A stretch of DNA of 29,119 bases from Pezicula radicicola (GCA_003008705.1 PDUO01000084.1:4731-33849); one strand, 5' to 3'; counted from the first letter of the stretch, positions 18,570 to 29,119 are shown. Made by a program: numbers and translations. The notes: a model not told the origin generated them from the sequence alone.

Positions 18570-19030
18570 AATGAGGTTGGACAACTTTCTGCGTCTCTAG
18601 TACCACAACAGTCTGATTGTCCATCCATTGCCATTCGAAGGCGACCTGATCCAACCGAGAAGATGCATTGACCTTCTCCACAAGCGGGTGGCTGCGGCTT
18701 CCCAGAGCAGTCATCTATCCGTCTCAAATATCTGAACAGCAATGCAAGCAGAAACATTCTTTCCGCCCCCAGGCTTGGAAGCTGATTCACCAGCTTTCCA
18801 GCCGCTCATCAAACAGACATTGTCATTAATCCTCTTCTGTTTAACTCACTCCGGACGACAACTCCGACCAAACATTTATCCGAGACAACAGCCGAACAAT
18901 AGAACGACTTAGTGAACATCAGCGATCAGCTGAGCACACTTAACTCATACGGCTTCTTATATCAGCTTAGTCTAAGATCGATGTTTGTCGCCCAATTTCA
19001 CCACCATCGGCATAAAACACTACCACCACA
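18570..19030. other. Spacer upstream of the NLR relic
   Basis: Probably contains the old promoter and leader of the NLR-type gene. No motif that I can name with confidence. A minus-strand frame (to 18790) is not supported as coding. Confidence 0.35.
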
Positions 19031-22000
19031 ATGCCTCAGACTGTCAGACACACGGAGAGCCGCAACAACCCATCCAACACAACTCGCAAACCGAAGAAGA
19101 TTCTTAAAAATGTCAAGCAAAGCATCAGAACGCTTTATCCACCAGCCGGATCTCATATCATGCCGGAAGTTGATATCGTGTTTGTTCCAGGGCTTGGCGC
19201 TGATCCAATCAATAATAGCTGGCGATCAAATATCACTGATTTTAACTGGACCTCAGAGAAAGACGGACTCCTCAGAGACTTCCCAAGATCACAGATTCTT
19301 CTGTATCTATATGAATCAGCGTGGACGGGGCCATTCAAGGTCAAGCAATACTTGGTAAACCTCGGATCAATTCTCCCCCATGGCCTGAAAATCAACAGGG
19401 AGAATTGCCTATGGCGTCCGATTGTTTTCATTGGTCACAGCATAGGAGGTTTGGTCATTGCTAAGGCTATAACTCTTGCGGGAGGGACCAGTTTCCTGCG
19501 ATGTTCGAGACTATCACAGGTTCCATTTTCTCCGGAAGGCCTTTTGGCGGTGCTCTTGCAGTGGCGACAGCTAGTTTCTCGGCTTTAGTCGGAGAAAAAT
19601 ATGATAAAGCGACTTCCTCAAAACTGCTTGATCTAATGAAGCCCGCGGACGACAGTCTGACTGAGCTGAAAAGGGACTTTATGGGAATTGTTGGGAAACT
19701 GAGCTAAAAGATCGAGCTTTTTTGATTTTTACGAGGAACGCTAACAAATTTTGCCCAAATAGCTAGTCTTCCAAGCTAGGCCAAGACCCCCAAAGAGATA
19801 GTAGAATTCGTTACTCGCGATTCGGCCACCCTACCTACCATCTCTCCTGATATAGGTCTTGCGTGCATCCATCGGGATCTTATCAAGTTCGATGGCCCAA
19901 AAGATGAACGATATCAGCTAGTACTAGACAGCAGAATGGGTACCCATGAGGCAACCATAGGTAATACCAAGAGCCCAATAGGTACCCACGAGCTGAATTG
20001 AAGACCCATGGGCCGGGTTGATTTGAAGAACAACATATGCGCAGCCCAGCTTGTAGTCAAGAACCGGCTCAACCCAACCCGCAATATCAGCCATGAATTT
20101 ATTACACAGGTTCTTGAAGGCATCCAGACCTAGAACAAACGCAAAACCCCAGGTGGAAAATATGCTGCATCTTCTTGGCTTACTAAGGAACAGGAGTACC
20201 GCGATTGGCTGTTTACTGCTTCCCTAGATTATAACCTTGCTTCACCCATCTCGCCCACCTCACCAACCGATGCGAATGCTAGTAGGGGCGAGACTAACAA
20301 CATGCTCGTAGCTATTAACGAGATCGAGAAGATGATTATGGCCGAATCAAGCCGACTTAGAATCACTAAGTGATCGAGCACCTACCCTGCTCGCGTATTT
20401 CTTCTGCGAGCTAATGGTAGACCTTTCAACCGCGGATGACTTGCTCAAGTCTTTGCTGTAGCAATTAGTCAAACACTGAGGAATACTGGCCCCGTATGCA
20501 AAATACTATACCAAAAAGGCTAGGGAGGATGCTTCAAAGTCAACACCTCAATTGACAGTAGAGAACCTATGGCGAGTTCTTCGAGACATGCTTGCGGACG
20601 AGTTTATTAGGATCAGGGTATATTTTCTTATCAACAACTTGCATGTCCTTCCGGGGAAGGGTAATTCTACAACAAAGTTGATGAACATCAACCTCCCGAA
20701 CCAGAAACGAGTGCCGGTTAGATGGCTATTCACTAGCAGGGACAAGTACCTTGTCCAGGAGACTTTGAAAGCGCTAGGGTTCTGTCTCATCAACCTTGGA
20801 GAAGAGAACTACGAAAGCTAGGTCTAGCTGGAAATTCATAACATGCGTCCCTCAAAGTCCGAGCGCTAAGCGAGGAAAAGAAGTACGACAAAGCGGCAGC
20901 ATATTTCACTAACACTTTAATTGGTAGACGGGCGCAGAATACACAATGGATTAATATCGCCTGCACCCACCTCAAAGAAATTCCTGAGGATGACAACGAA
21001 CTCACAGTTCATCAAATTCTCGAAGATATGCCTCAAGACCTAGCATCACTTCCCTAGAGAGCATGGCTACAGATTTTTAGTTTAGATATCTCAGGCGTGG
21101 AGAAGATCTACGAAATACTACGGGCGCTTGTTCTCACTTTTGAGTAACTAACAGACCCTGAGCTAGGCGTATTGACTAGCCTGTACCAAAAGGAAGAGGA
21201 GAAGAAGTAAAGTCGAAACTCCCGTCGGTTTCCCGTCGGTTGGTGGAACAATGCAAACCCCTGCTTATGTTCAAGCGTACAAGTGGAACGGAGGTTAAGA
21301 TTTGCTGCATGAACGTGGTGGATAAGGGTCATATTCTCCCAAATGCTGGAAAAATCGTAGGACTTTTAAAGGAAGCCACGGCATGGCATCATGGGGTCCT
21401 CTCCCTCCGCTCTTTCTCCCATCTGATAGGGCGTTTGAATTTCCCGGAGCCTGAGTACGAGCCCTAACCGTAGGCAGCTGAGGTGAAGCGGGCAACGCTG
21501 ATGATAATGAAAATGGTTCCATCGAGGATACGTCTGAAGCATCAGGCAATTTTGAGGATGAAGACGATGCGGGTGATGAAGTGGTGTTCAGTGAAGACGA
21601 CTCTAACTGGGATAGCGATTTAGATGATGAGGAGATTGATGTGGAATCCCAGCAAGTCAAGGATGTTGCCCTTGCTTATACGGCCAAGCACTGGCTTCAC
21701 CACGCGAGTAAGGCAATGGGGGAGATCGCGGAAGAGTTGAATTTGGAGGAAGAAATTTGGAAACCAGGGTCACTGATCCGGCGGTGACGGCTCATTGAAT
21801 ATGCGCGATTAATCCCCGCAGTCTTTGAAGACATTAATCTTGATCGAAATCTTTCTGCGCTGTATATTGCTGCTTCTACAGCCAGCTCGTTATGGCCCTG
21901 ATCAAGAATGGACATCAAGATAAGCTCAATTTGCGGATGAATCCTATAGCACTCTAATTTGTGATCCATAATGCTTTACATGAAAGTCCAATGCGACGCT

Positions 22001-23441
22001 GACATTGAGACAGTTACATTTGGCAGCCTATTTCGGATCAATTGGCATTGTTGAAGCGCTGCTTGATAACGGCAAAGAAGATAGGAACAACACCCCGCTG
22101 CACAACGCAGTCCTGCAAGGATTTGCTCGGATCATGAGAAAGATCATCAACCGTGGAACTAACATTAATTTTTGTTCGCCAAAAGATGTTGGGTCAATTG
22201 TGATTGTCGCCATTTACTCTGGTAACCGTGAAGCCATTGAACTTTGGATTGAAAAGGGAGCTTCTCTTACCACGGTTGCCTCTGAAGACGAAGATTACAA
22301 TGACCACTGTCTCTGGCTGCACAACTTTCAGACTTGTCAATGTTCGAGTATCTCATCGATGTATGCGCTAATGATAGGTTGGCCGCTGCAGGTGGTGCCG
22401 GCCGAGTCGAGGTATTTTCTAAGTTGCTGTCATATACTGACCCCCCGGAATATTTCCAAGAAGCTCTAGAAGCCGCAACAGAAGAAGACAACTTTGATAT
22501 CATCATGATGCTTCTCAAACGGTACCAGGGCCAGGCGCTTGATTGCAGGGAATTGTTTGAAGAAGTCTCTGGCACTACCGAGAACCAGGACAAGGTTCTC
22601 CAGGTGAGCTATTTATCTTCTTTCTTTAGATGCCCCAGAATTACTTAATGCCGGAGACAAAGAGTGAGTGCCTACCATCAAGTTAGACCCTTACTGCGTT
22701 AAGAGAATAATGCCCCTGGGATCTCGAGACATCTTAAGTCTTTCAAAATCTACTAACGCTTAAACTAAATGTGGGACTGCTTTGACAGAGATCGCTTACA
22801 ATGGGGACCTCAATCTTATTAAACTTTTCTTGGATAAAGGGGCAGATTTAAACTCATCAGCCGAGTGTGTTTTACAGACTTCTGCAGCAGAGGGGCACGA
22901 GGAGACTGTGGAAGAACTTCTATGGCGACGCTGACGTGAATGCATCCACCGCCAACGAGAACTTTCCCACAGGTACTGCGCGTCAGGCAGCGTATAAAGC
23001 TGGAAGACTAGAGATCGTTACGTTGTTACTCAAGCACAACGTGAACTCTAACCTTAGTCCCAGATCGCATACATGCCTTCTAATTGCCGTCGCTAAGGGA
23101 GAAGACAAGATCGTCGAACTCTTGATCGACGCTCATGCTGAAGTCAATGTTTTGGCGGATTTGATTCTTCTACGCCATTGATCATCAAAGCCGCTTTATA
23201 CTTCCCCAGGGAATCTGTGGAACTTCTTTCAAAGGCCGGGCCCGATATCAGTACCTAGGATAACGATCTCGACACTACACTTATTGCTGCTGCGTATAGA
23301 GGAAATCAGGACTGCGTTGAATACTTGCTTGGCGAAGGCGCGGACATCATGCATTCTAATGAGGAAGACTTAAATGCAATCCAAACAACTCTTGAGAATA
23401 TGAACGGGGATTGTCTATTGCCAGTTGGTAATTCTAAGTGA
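19031..23441 (+). pseudogene. Decayed NLR-type (STAND) gene: alpha/beta hydrolase - nucleotide-binding region - ankyrin repeats
   Basis: Fungal NLR-like proteins sense non-self or stress and trigger incompatibility or cell death; this copy is dead. In order: from ATG 19031, MPQTVRHTESRNNPS and VDIVFVPGLGADP lead to the hydrolase nucleophile elbow GHSIGG (near 19434). A frame change near 19485 continues as FPAMFETITGSIF. A stop at 19705 follows. Decayed linker text (IVKNRL-type and SSWLTKEQEYRDWLF) follows, with a repeat-like insertion at about 19930-20040. The Walker A position reads ASRGETNNM, with Glu codon 20290-20292 where GRGKT-like text would be expected. Then comes VENLWRVLRDML, a Walker-B-like VYFLINNLHVLP, RWLFTSRDKYLVQETL, an acidic stretch (21530-21650) and AYTAKHWLHHASKAMG. 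Ankyrin-type repeats (LHLAAYFGSIGIVEALLDNG, GDLNLIKLFLDKGADLNSS, GRLEIVTLLLKHN) continue to about 23400. A possible intron lies around 22603-22790. Many stops (e.g. 20820, 21055) and indels separate the pieces. Confidence 0.8.
19930..20040. repeat. Repeat-like insertion within the NLR relic
   Basis: The decayed NLR reading frame is interrupted here by text rich in short palindromes: ATGGGTACCCAT (19936-19947, perfect 12-mer), AATAGGTACCCACG and ACCCATGGGCC. It shares GAATGGGTACCC with 13772-13783. The exact ends are uncertain. Confidence 0.35.
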
Positions 23442-24212
23442 GGTCACAAGTGCTATGGAATCAGGGGAACTCTGCCGTTATAGATATTATTCAAAGTGTG
23501 AAATTTGTTAAGTAGGAAGGAGAAGGGTGTAGAAGAAGTGACGCGCCTTGAGTTCTCACTTATTGCGCCTACTTTATTTCTCTGTGTCTATTCCCTCTTA
23601 CCGCCCCTGTCAAAGGAGCTAGTGTATATGCGATTCTCAGGACTTTGCTGGAAGCGACATAGATAGAAAACCAAATCACTACCACAACCATCCAAATCCA
23701 TACTAAGGTCATTGTATTACTAGATACCTAGGAATAGTGTATATAATGTTCCTATACTTATTACTTCAGCAATTAGCGCCCGGCTTTAGCTCGTTGCTGA
23801 ACCCTACTGGCCTTAGCCGCCTTGGTCTAATTCTCCTCAAGGCTATTTTTCATAGCTTCTCGTGTAAAAGCCACGACCTTCTCGATAGGTATATGGGTGT
23901 AGGATGACATCGAAGTACTGGACGTGGATGGTTGTATCGAAGTTTGGTGCTCGTCGACCTGTAATATGGGGACCTGGTTGCGCTAACGCCCGTCCCTGGT
24001 TATAAATCGGTTATCTTCTATAAAATTCCAATAGCATTGAATACCTTATTCTGAATAACATCCTTCCCTCTGATCTAATAATTTTCCTAGGACCTAGGAT
24101 TCTCTGAGAGACCAAGTACTCGAGAACCAGGGCATGGGGTAAGGATTTTTATCTAAAAATTGTACGATTGAGACTTTGAAAACACGCACCAGAACCTGAA
24201 TTATTTACCAGA
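23442..24212. other. Eroded sequence after the ankyrin region
   Basis: Short plus-strand stretches still read like protein but are broken by many stops, so this may be the decayed 3' end of the NLR gene. I cannot align it to a family. No independent gene seen. Confidence 0.35.
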
Positions 24213-24398
24213 ATGTCCAGGTTCAAACTGGTGGAAAGTTTCTTCCGCCAAAATAGACAACAAGAACGTCCTCAGCAAGTCCGCCAACAACAAAATAGTC
24301 AAATATAGCGTAATCAACAAAGCCAGCAACAGCGACCCGCCCAGCCTCAGCGTCCACCACGGCCAGTCACCAGTTCAGCGACAGCGACCCTCCTGTAG
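24213..24398 (+). pseudogene. Gln-rich low-complexity coding relic
   Basis: From an ATG at 24213 the frame reads MSRFKLVESFFRQNRQQ and continues as a Gln/Arg/Pro-rich tract, broken by a TAG near 24306, ending at a stop near 24396. Such tracts occur in many fungal regulators and in NLR-like genes. By itself it has no assignable function. It abuts the dehydrogenase fragment on the other strand. Confidence 0.35.
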
Positions 24399-24603
24399 CT
24401 TTGTTGACGCTCTCGACGGCTTGCTTGATGGAGCTTGCATCAATAACATCTAGAGCAAGAACCTCAACCTCCATTGCTTTTGAGTAAATTGGATTTATTT
24501 CTGTGTCGTCTGTATTTTCGTACTCCGGAAATCCACCGTCTAGAAGCTTTGGCAGTCCGCCTCCAATTACAATGTCTCCTTCAAATTTGCTGCCTTTTAG
24601 TCT
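24380..24603 (-). pseudogene. Fragment resembling a short-chain dehydrogenase/reductase
   Basis: On the minus strand about 70 codons are open and include AMEVEVLALDVIDASS and KQAVESVNKATGG. In short-chain dehydrogenases the equivalent segment (LDVTD and the helix leading to GG-LDVLVNNAG) follows the Rossmann nucleotide-binding start. Here neither the glycine-rich TGxxxGxG start nor the NNAG, YxxxK or later parts are visible, and the frame ends soon after TGG. It is a truncated remnant at best; chance resemblance is possible. Confidence 0.35.
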
Positions 24604-25484
24604 TAGAAACAGCAGTGTAAGGATAAAGACACGATGAAGTCAGTTGAAATAGTAAAAGATGAGTTATGCGGTGTGCTACTGGTCTCATCCTGTTGGCGGC
24701 TGCGATGGTGCATGGCTACCGGAATGTTTCTTGACTTTCTGAAAAGGTTACTTTAGATTAAGTAAATAAAATATATAAGACATGTAGAGCAAGTAGGTTA
24801 CCAAAAGAAAGTGAGTTACCTAAAGCAAGAAAGTTACCTAAAGTAGGTGAATTACCTAAATCAAGCGAGTTACTGAAATCAAGTGGGCTACGTAGCTCAA
24901 GGATTCAGGTCTTGGCATAGCATTGTAGAAGGAGCACTGGGTGAAACCTTAGCAACTTATTCTTTATATAACCCTCTCAAACGCTAGCTCTGTGCCTTCT
25001 GGATCTCCAAATCTAATCCGAAGCGACTAAAAGTTATAGCTCCCTCCTTCAACCTAGTAATATATCTCTACCATATAGGTCTTTTCCTATATTGTCCTTT
25101 AATAAAATTTGGATTTCCTTGAGTGTTAAAACTAACACCGCCAACCTTTCTTGCCGTCGCTAAAACGGGTGCAATTTTAGTACAGCTAAGGACGTGGACA
25201 GATGGACTACTCCGAGGCTCGGTTCTCAAGTCTGTTAGACTGTTTAAAGCAGAAGAATAAGTAAGACCTTGCATCTCAACTAGAGAACCAGACCATGCTC
25301 CTCAAGCGACAATGGTCTTAGAAGCATGGATTTCGAGACCGGAGGTCAAGAGGACGCCGGTTACGAGATTTAGTTTATAAAGTAAGTGAGTAGCTACTCC
25401 TCAACCCTGTAATACATTTTAGCTCACCCAACATCCACCTAACAACCCACTAATCCCCAAAAGCCCGCAAGACCCGCAATTGTA
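24604..25484. other. Spacer containing a minisatellite
   Basis: Apart from the 18-bp tandem repeat (24788-24895) I see no gene. A minus-strand frame at 25068-25274 has no family resemblance. The last part precedes the chromodomain relic and may hold its former promoter. Confidence 0.4.
24788..24895. repeat. Minisatellite, six 18-bp units
   Basis: Six consecutive 18-bp units follow the pattern AG(C/A)AAGTGAGTTACCTAA, beginning at 24788, 24806, 24824, 24842, 24860 and 24878. The middle units are most alike and the outer ones have drifted. The period is a multiple of three, but both strands carry stops in the relevant frames, so it is not now coding. Confidence 0.8.
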
Positions 25485-26143
25485 ATGGCACCCACTTCGA
25501 GTGAGCGGACATCATCGAACACCCCGCGGAGGAGAACGCGAAGGAGCATTGCGCTAGATCGCTTATCACAGTCGCTAATTACATTAGGCTCGAAGCAACT
25601 TTTAAAAAGAAAACCAAAGACATTGAAGAAAATTCAAAGATAGGAGCTGATTGAGGAAGGTGAGGCCCAGGAGACTGAGCAGGGTGATCTATGGGAGGTC
25701 AAGCAATTACTAGCAGAGGAGAGGAGATCGAAGGAGGGAGGAATTCATTATCTTGTTGATTGAGAGGGTGTTGATCAAGACGGGAGGTACACTCTTGGCG
25801 GTAATATGATGATGGAGCCACGGCTGTATGGTTTTGGAGGACCGGAACGAATACCTTTTAGCTGAGTGAGTCGGATATGGATTAGATTACGCGTGTGGTA
25901 CGGCTTCCACTGTGGGTGGACAACAGCCATTGATCGCTTGGAAGTCACTACCAGGCTGACTGCCTACAGTTGCACAAACTGCGCTCGATAGGACCATATT
26001 GATAATATTTCCAGAAGTGAATCCGTAGAGTGATCCATAGAGCCGATTCTAGAGAGAGTAGACGAATTTAGACCATCCACCTTTGGGTTCGAGAAGGCAA
26101 TCAACGAATTTAAGCGACCAGTGCAAGGCAGCCCACCATTTAT
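25485..26143 (+). pseudogene. Chromodomain protein pseudogene
   Basis: Chromodomains bind methylated histone tails, or occur in retroelement integrases. From ATG 25485 the frame reads MAPTSSERTSSNTPRRRTRR (basic N-terminus), then a stop (TAG near 25641), then the domain: LWEVKQLLAEERRSKEGG, IHYLVD-stop-EGVDQDGRYT. In chromodomains the motif is YLVKWKG, so the TGA at 25761 replaces the aromatic-cage Trp codon. A frame change then gives the terminal helix DDGATAVWFWRT (to 25860). A further piece, ERVDEFRPSTFGFEKAINEF (about 26036-26100), may be its C-terminal part. Two stops and at least one indel make it a pseudogene. A standalone chromodomain protein is favoured, because no integrase core is seen nearby. 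Confidence 0.65.
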
Positions 26144-26302
26144 ATAACGTCGGGCCACACCCCCGGAGACGTATCGCGTGTCTTCTTAACAACGAATGGT
26201 CTGAAGTTAGCTTCTAATTCAACGTCAATTCGACTCCAATTTTGGCCCGCAAATCGTCCTCTTATTACTATTCAACGTTGTTTTAACCTGTCAAGAATTA
26301 GG

Positions 26303-26515
26303 GGTGAAGATCTAGAAGTATTGCTTTAAGAAATTAGAGACTTTGTGGATATGAGAGTGTCGCTGTATAGGAAATTAAGGAGCAGTGTATTTTTTCTAGA
26401 AGAGATTCCCAAGAATGCAAGTGGGAAAGTTTTAAGGAGGCTGTAGTATTTAAGGAATATCATAGAGAATGAAGAAGGAATAAAGAAACTTTTTAAGAAC
26501 GAAGATTTGTTTTAA
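26303..26515 (+). pseudogene. C-terminal remnant of an AMP-forming acyl-CoA synthetase / 4-coumarate-CoA-ligase-like enzyme
   Basis: A single plus-strand frame reads EDLEVLL-stop-EIRDFVDMRVSLYRKL, then VFFLEEIPKNASGKVLRRL-stop, then about 20 more charged residues to a stop at 26513-26515. The segment IPKNASGKVLRR is the A10 motif of the AMP-binding C-terminal domain; its Lys contacts the acyl-adenylate in active enzymes. The N-terminal ~450 residues of such an enzyme are absent from the window. Two stops interrupt the piece. It lies at the edge of the AT-rich block, so the rest may have been lost or mutated beyond recognition. Confidence 0.7.
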
Positions 26516-29119
26516 TGAGAATTGTTAAGTGATGCTATAACCTGTAACAAAAAACTTGATCTATTTTATAAGAATTCAAGGTCTATTCTTATAAGGTATC
26601 TAAGTACTAAAATAATAACTTATATATAAATATTAATTATTCTTGCTAAAGTAAACTACTAGCTAAGAAATAGATTACTTTAATCTCACTTTATTAAACT
26701 ACCTATCCTCTAGAAGTGTATCTATAGAAGGTTATTTAGCTATATTAATCTTTAGAATATACTTAATAAAGGTACTATCTTCCTCTAGAATTTTAAACTC
26801 ATTTATACCTAATCTCTAAGTTATATAGCCCCTTTACTCTTCCTCTATATTTAGTAAAAAACTAAAAGAGAGCTAGCTAATCTCCTTTAGTGCGCTTAAG
26901 TAGAGTAAAAGGATATAGGCTAGTTAAATAGTTTTATTTTTATAGTATCTTAATATTAATATCTTTTTTATTCTCCTCCAAAGACGAGAATAACTCTTTA
27001 CAAGGACCTATTATTATTAGTAAGCTAATCTCCCTAAAGTTAACTTTAAACTAGATATTAATATAGAGAAAGATTATAAGGTCTTATAATTATATTAAAA
27101 GACTAGATATTAGTAGCTAAGCTAAGATTTAGGACTTTAAAAGAACTTAGATAAGATCTTATAACTTAATAGATACTATACTACTAGTACCTATAGGTAG
27201 GGCGCTTAAACTAGGCTTGAACTAGACTTAAACTAGACTTAAACTAGATTTAAACTAGGCTTAAATTAGGCTCTAAGCTTACTCTAGCTTAGTTTAACCT
27301 AGTTTTTGATCCTTGCTTAAAACTACGCTAAGCGTTTATAAACCCTTAATTTAATCTAATTAGTTTATAAAAAAAATAAAAAAAGTATTATACTTAGAGA
27401 TTTTTATCTATAAGGTACTAGTTATATATAATTATAATACTCCTCTAGGGGTAGTTTTTAGTAAAAATTCTAAAAATTCTATTAGATCTTTTTTAGTATT
27501 ATTATTTATAAAGTTATAAGCTAAGTAAGTATTAGTATATTACTTAAAATTAGATTATAATACGTTTATAATTTTAGAACTAATAAGTCTTATAATTAGT
27601 ATACTAATAATAATAAAGTTTACTTATATATATTTATAGATTGTTTAAATATTAAATTAATTAATAGGTTTTATAAATTATACTTAATTCTTAGGTTTAA
27701 AGAAGTTTATAAACTTCTTATTATAAATCTATTTATTATAAGCTTTATATAAGTTATAAAATAAAACTAAGACCTATATATACTTATAGTATATATAAAG
27801 AGTATATAATACTAAGAATTACCTAAATAGGACTAGTAGTTGCTTAGATATTAAGGCTTAAAGTTAGGCCTTATAATAGCCTATAACTATAAGGGGCTTT
27901 AGTATATATAAATAAACTATTAGGAATCTATTCGAAACTACTATACTAGCTTAAGCCTTAAGCTATAAACTACTATAAACTACTAGGATCTACTAGAACC
28001 CTTTAAGCCTAGCTTAAACCTAGTTTAATTCTTACTTAACCTTAGCTTAACCGTCGTTTAAGTACCTATAGGAGGGTACCTAAGTATAAGGTTATTAATA
28101 GTATTAATATAAGATTCTATCTAAGACTTATAACTAAGACTAAATATACTATTTATCTAATTAGTTAGTTTAACTAATACTTTAAAAGACATAAAGTCTT
28201 TTAGAGTAAATAAAAGATAATACCTCTAAAACCTATAGAGCTATAGATAGTCTTTATCTTAGCTCTATATAACTTTCTCTAAATTAATAAACTCTAGAGT
28301 GTTGTATTATAGTATAATTTCGTACTATAGTAAATTATACACTATAAGTACCCTGTAGTTATAGTGACCTTTAGTAGTCTCTAATCCCCTATAACTAAAG
28401 TACTATATTCGTTTATAACTTCGGCTATAGTAATCACGTAACCTTAGTTCGTGTATTATATATTACTATATTAGGTATAGTCTATATTATAGGCTAAACT
28501 AGCCGAATCGAATGGATAAGGAAGGAGATAAGCGAACTAGTATTTTACTAGTTATAAACTAGTTTATAGTTTAGTAGGAAAGATTACTAGTTTAAGTAGG
28601 AATAGCGAGGTCTAATTTAAGTAGACTAAATAAGGTAATCTATATAAATAAAACATATAGTGTTTTATATAATATATTACCTTACTAGTATTTTATACTA
28701 GTATTTTATAAAGTAACGTAAAGCTTTCTTAACTTAGTAGTTTATATAATTTAGTCTATACTAAATGTAGTAGTCTTTATAACTAGCCTATTATATATAG
28801 ATAAGGCTCTTTCCCTAGTAGATAGATAACTTAACTTAACTTTATTGAATCTTCGAATTCAAGTCTTTAGTTCTATATATTATTGCCTCTTATCTATCTA
28901 TTATAACTCTGTTCGACGTACCTCTTACTACCCTATATTTATAGTGTGCTTTAGGCTGTGCCTATCCTACCTACCTACCTACCCTAATCCACCCTATACT
29001 TATAGCCTATAACCTAATATAGAGAATATCCTTTATATACTCTAGAATAATTAAAGGGGAATTTTTAATACTATTTAATATATATAGAATATAAGAGTAA
29101 TTATATAGTATATTAATAT
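26516..29119. repeat. AT-rich, RIP-like block
   Basis: From about 26.5 kb the sequence is strongly A/T, dense in TA and TAG/TAA/CTA words and poor in CG, with stops in every frame and no open frame of note. This fits repeated DNA (old transposons) mutated by the fungal RIP process. Inside are a 12-bp subrepeat array (27205-27270), a second related array (about 27996-28062), and the word CCTATAGG near both. A (CCTA)n stretch lies at 28968-28984. I cannot name the parental elements. Confidence 0.75.
27190..28072. mobile_element. Candidate eroded DNA transposon or MITE with subterminal 12-bp repeats
   Basis: The left side has CCTATAGGTA (27190-27199), then CTTAAACTAGGC-like 12-bp units. The right side, read on the minus strand, has CCTATAGGTA (28072-28063), then CTTAAAC and similar 12-bp units (TTTAAGCTAGGC). 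Inverted ends followed by inverted subterminal repeat arrays are typical of some DNA transposons. CCTATAGG is itself a palindrome and the DNA is AT-rich, so chance contributes. No transposase frame survives and no clear target duplication is seen. Confidence 0.35.

Noticed and set aside
28968..28990. (CCTA)n followed by CCCTAA as telomeric sequence
   Set aside because: There is only one CCCTAA unit, inside AT-rich DNA that continues beyond it; no telomere array.

Overview
The window is nuclear DNA from a filamentous ascomycete, most likely an Aspergillus/Penicillium-type Eurotiomycete. The genes carry many short (46-90 nt) spliceosomal introns with GTATGT/GTAAGT-like donors and CTGAC/CTAAC branch sites, and the proteins resemble fungal families. 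The two ends, about the first 200 bases and the last 2.6 kb, are very AT-rich and almost gene-free, as expected for DNA eroded by repeat-induced point mutation (RIP). The middle is normal-composition DNA.

Four genes can be rebuilt exon by exon with open frames. They are a monocarboxylate-type MFS transporter (648-2536, minus, 7 exons, 476 aa); a clavaminate-synthase-like Fe(II)/2-oxoglutarate oxygenase with a mitochondrial-type N-terminus (5065-6468, plus, 2 exons, 425 aa); a Mpv17/PMP22/Sym1 membrane protein (7019-7728, minus, 3 exons, 185 aa); and a complete acetolactate (acetohydroxyacid) synthase catalytic subunit (8214-10516, plus, 5 exons, 688 aa). The last two are divergent and share a 485-bp promoter region. 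The oxygenase and Sym1 genes are convergent.

From 10.5 kb onward there is a long gene graveyard. It holds a small secreted-protein relic, a broken gene with a possible PD-(D/E)XK-nuclease look (about 17.2 kb), a large decayed NLR-type (STAND) gene with an alpha/beta-hydrolase head and ankyrin tail (19.0-23.4 kb), a Gln-rich relic, a short-chain-dehydrogenase fragment, a chromodomain pseudogene (25.5-26.1 kb) and the C-terminal tail of an acyl-CoA-ligase-type enzyme (26.3-26.5 kb). Then the AT-rich block begins. A perfect 34-bp palindrome flanked by an 8-bp direct repeat at 18.5 kb looks like an extremely small hAT-type insertion.

The most interesting part is the 5-10.5 kb island. Three neighbouring genes all look mitochondrial (oxygenase, Sym1, acetolactate synthase). 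The synthase has Val where the yeast enzyme has the classical inhibitor-site Pro192, and unusual residues in the C-terminal loop of the same site. An extra, inhibitor-insensitive acetolactate synthase acting as self-resistance for a small biosynthetic cluster is a testable hypothesis. The sequence alone does not show that it is an extra copy, and the Val may prove ordinary in filamentous fungi.
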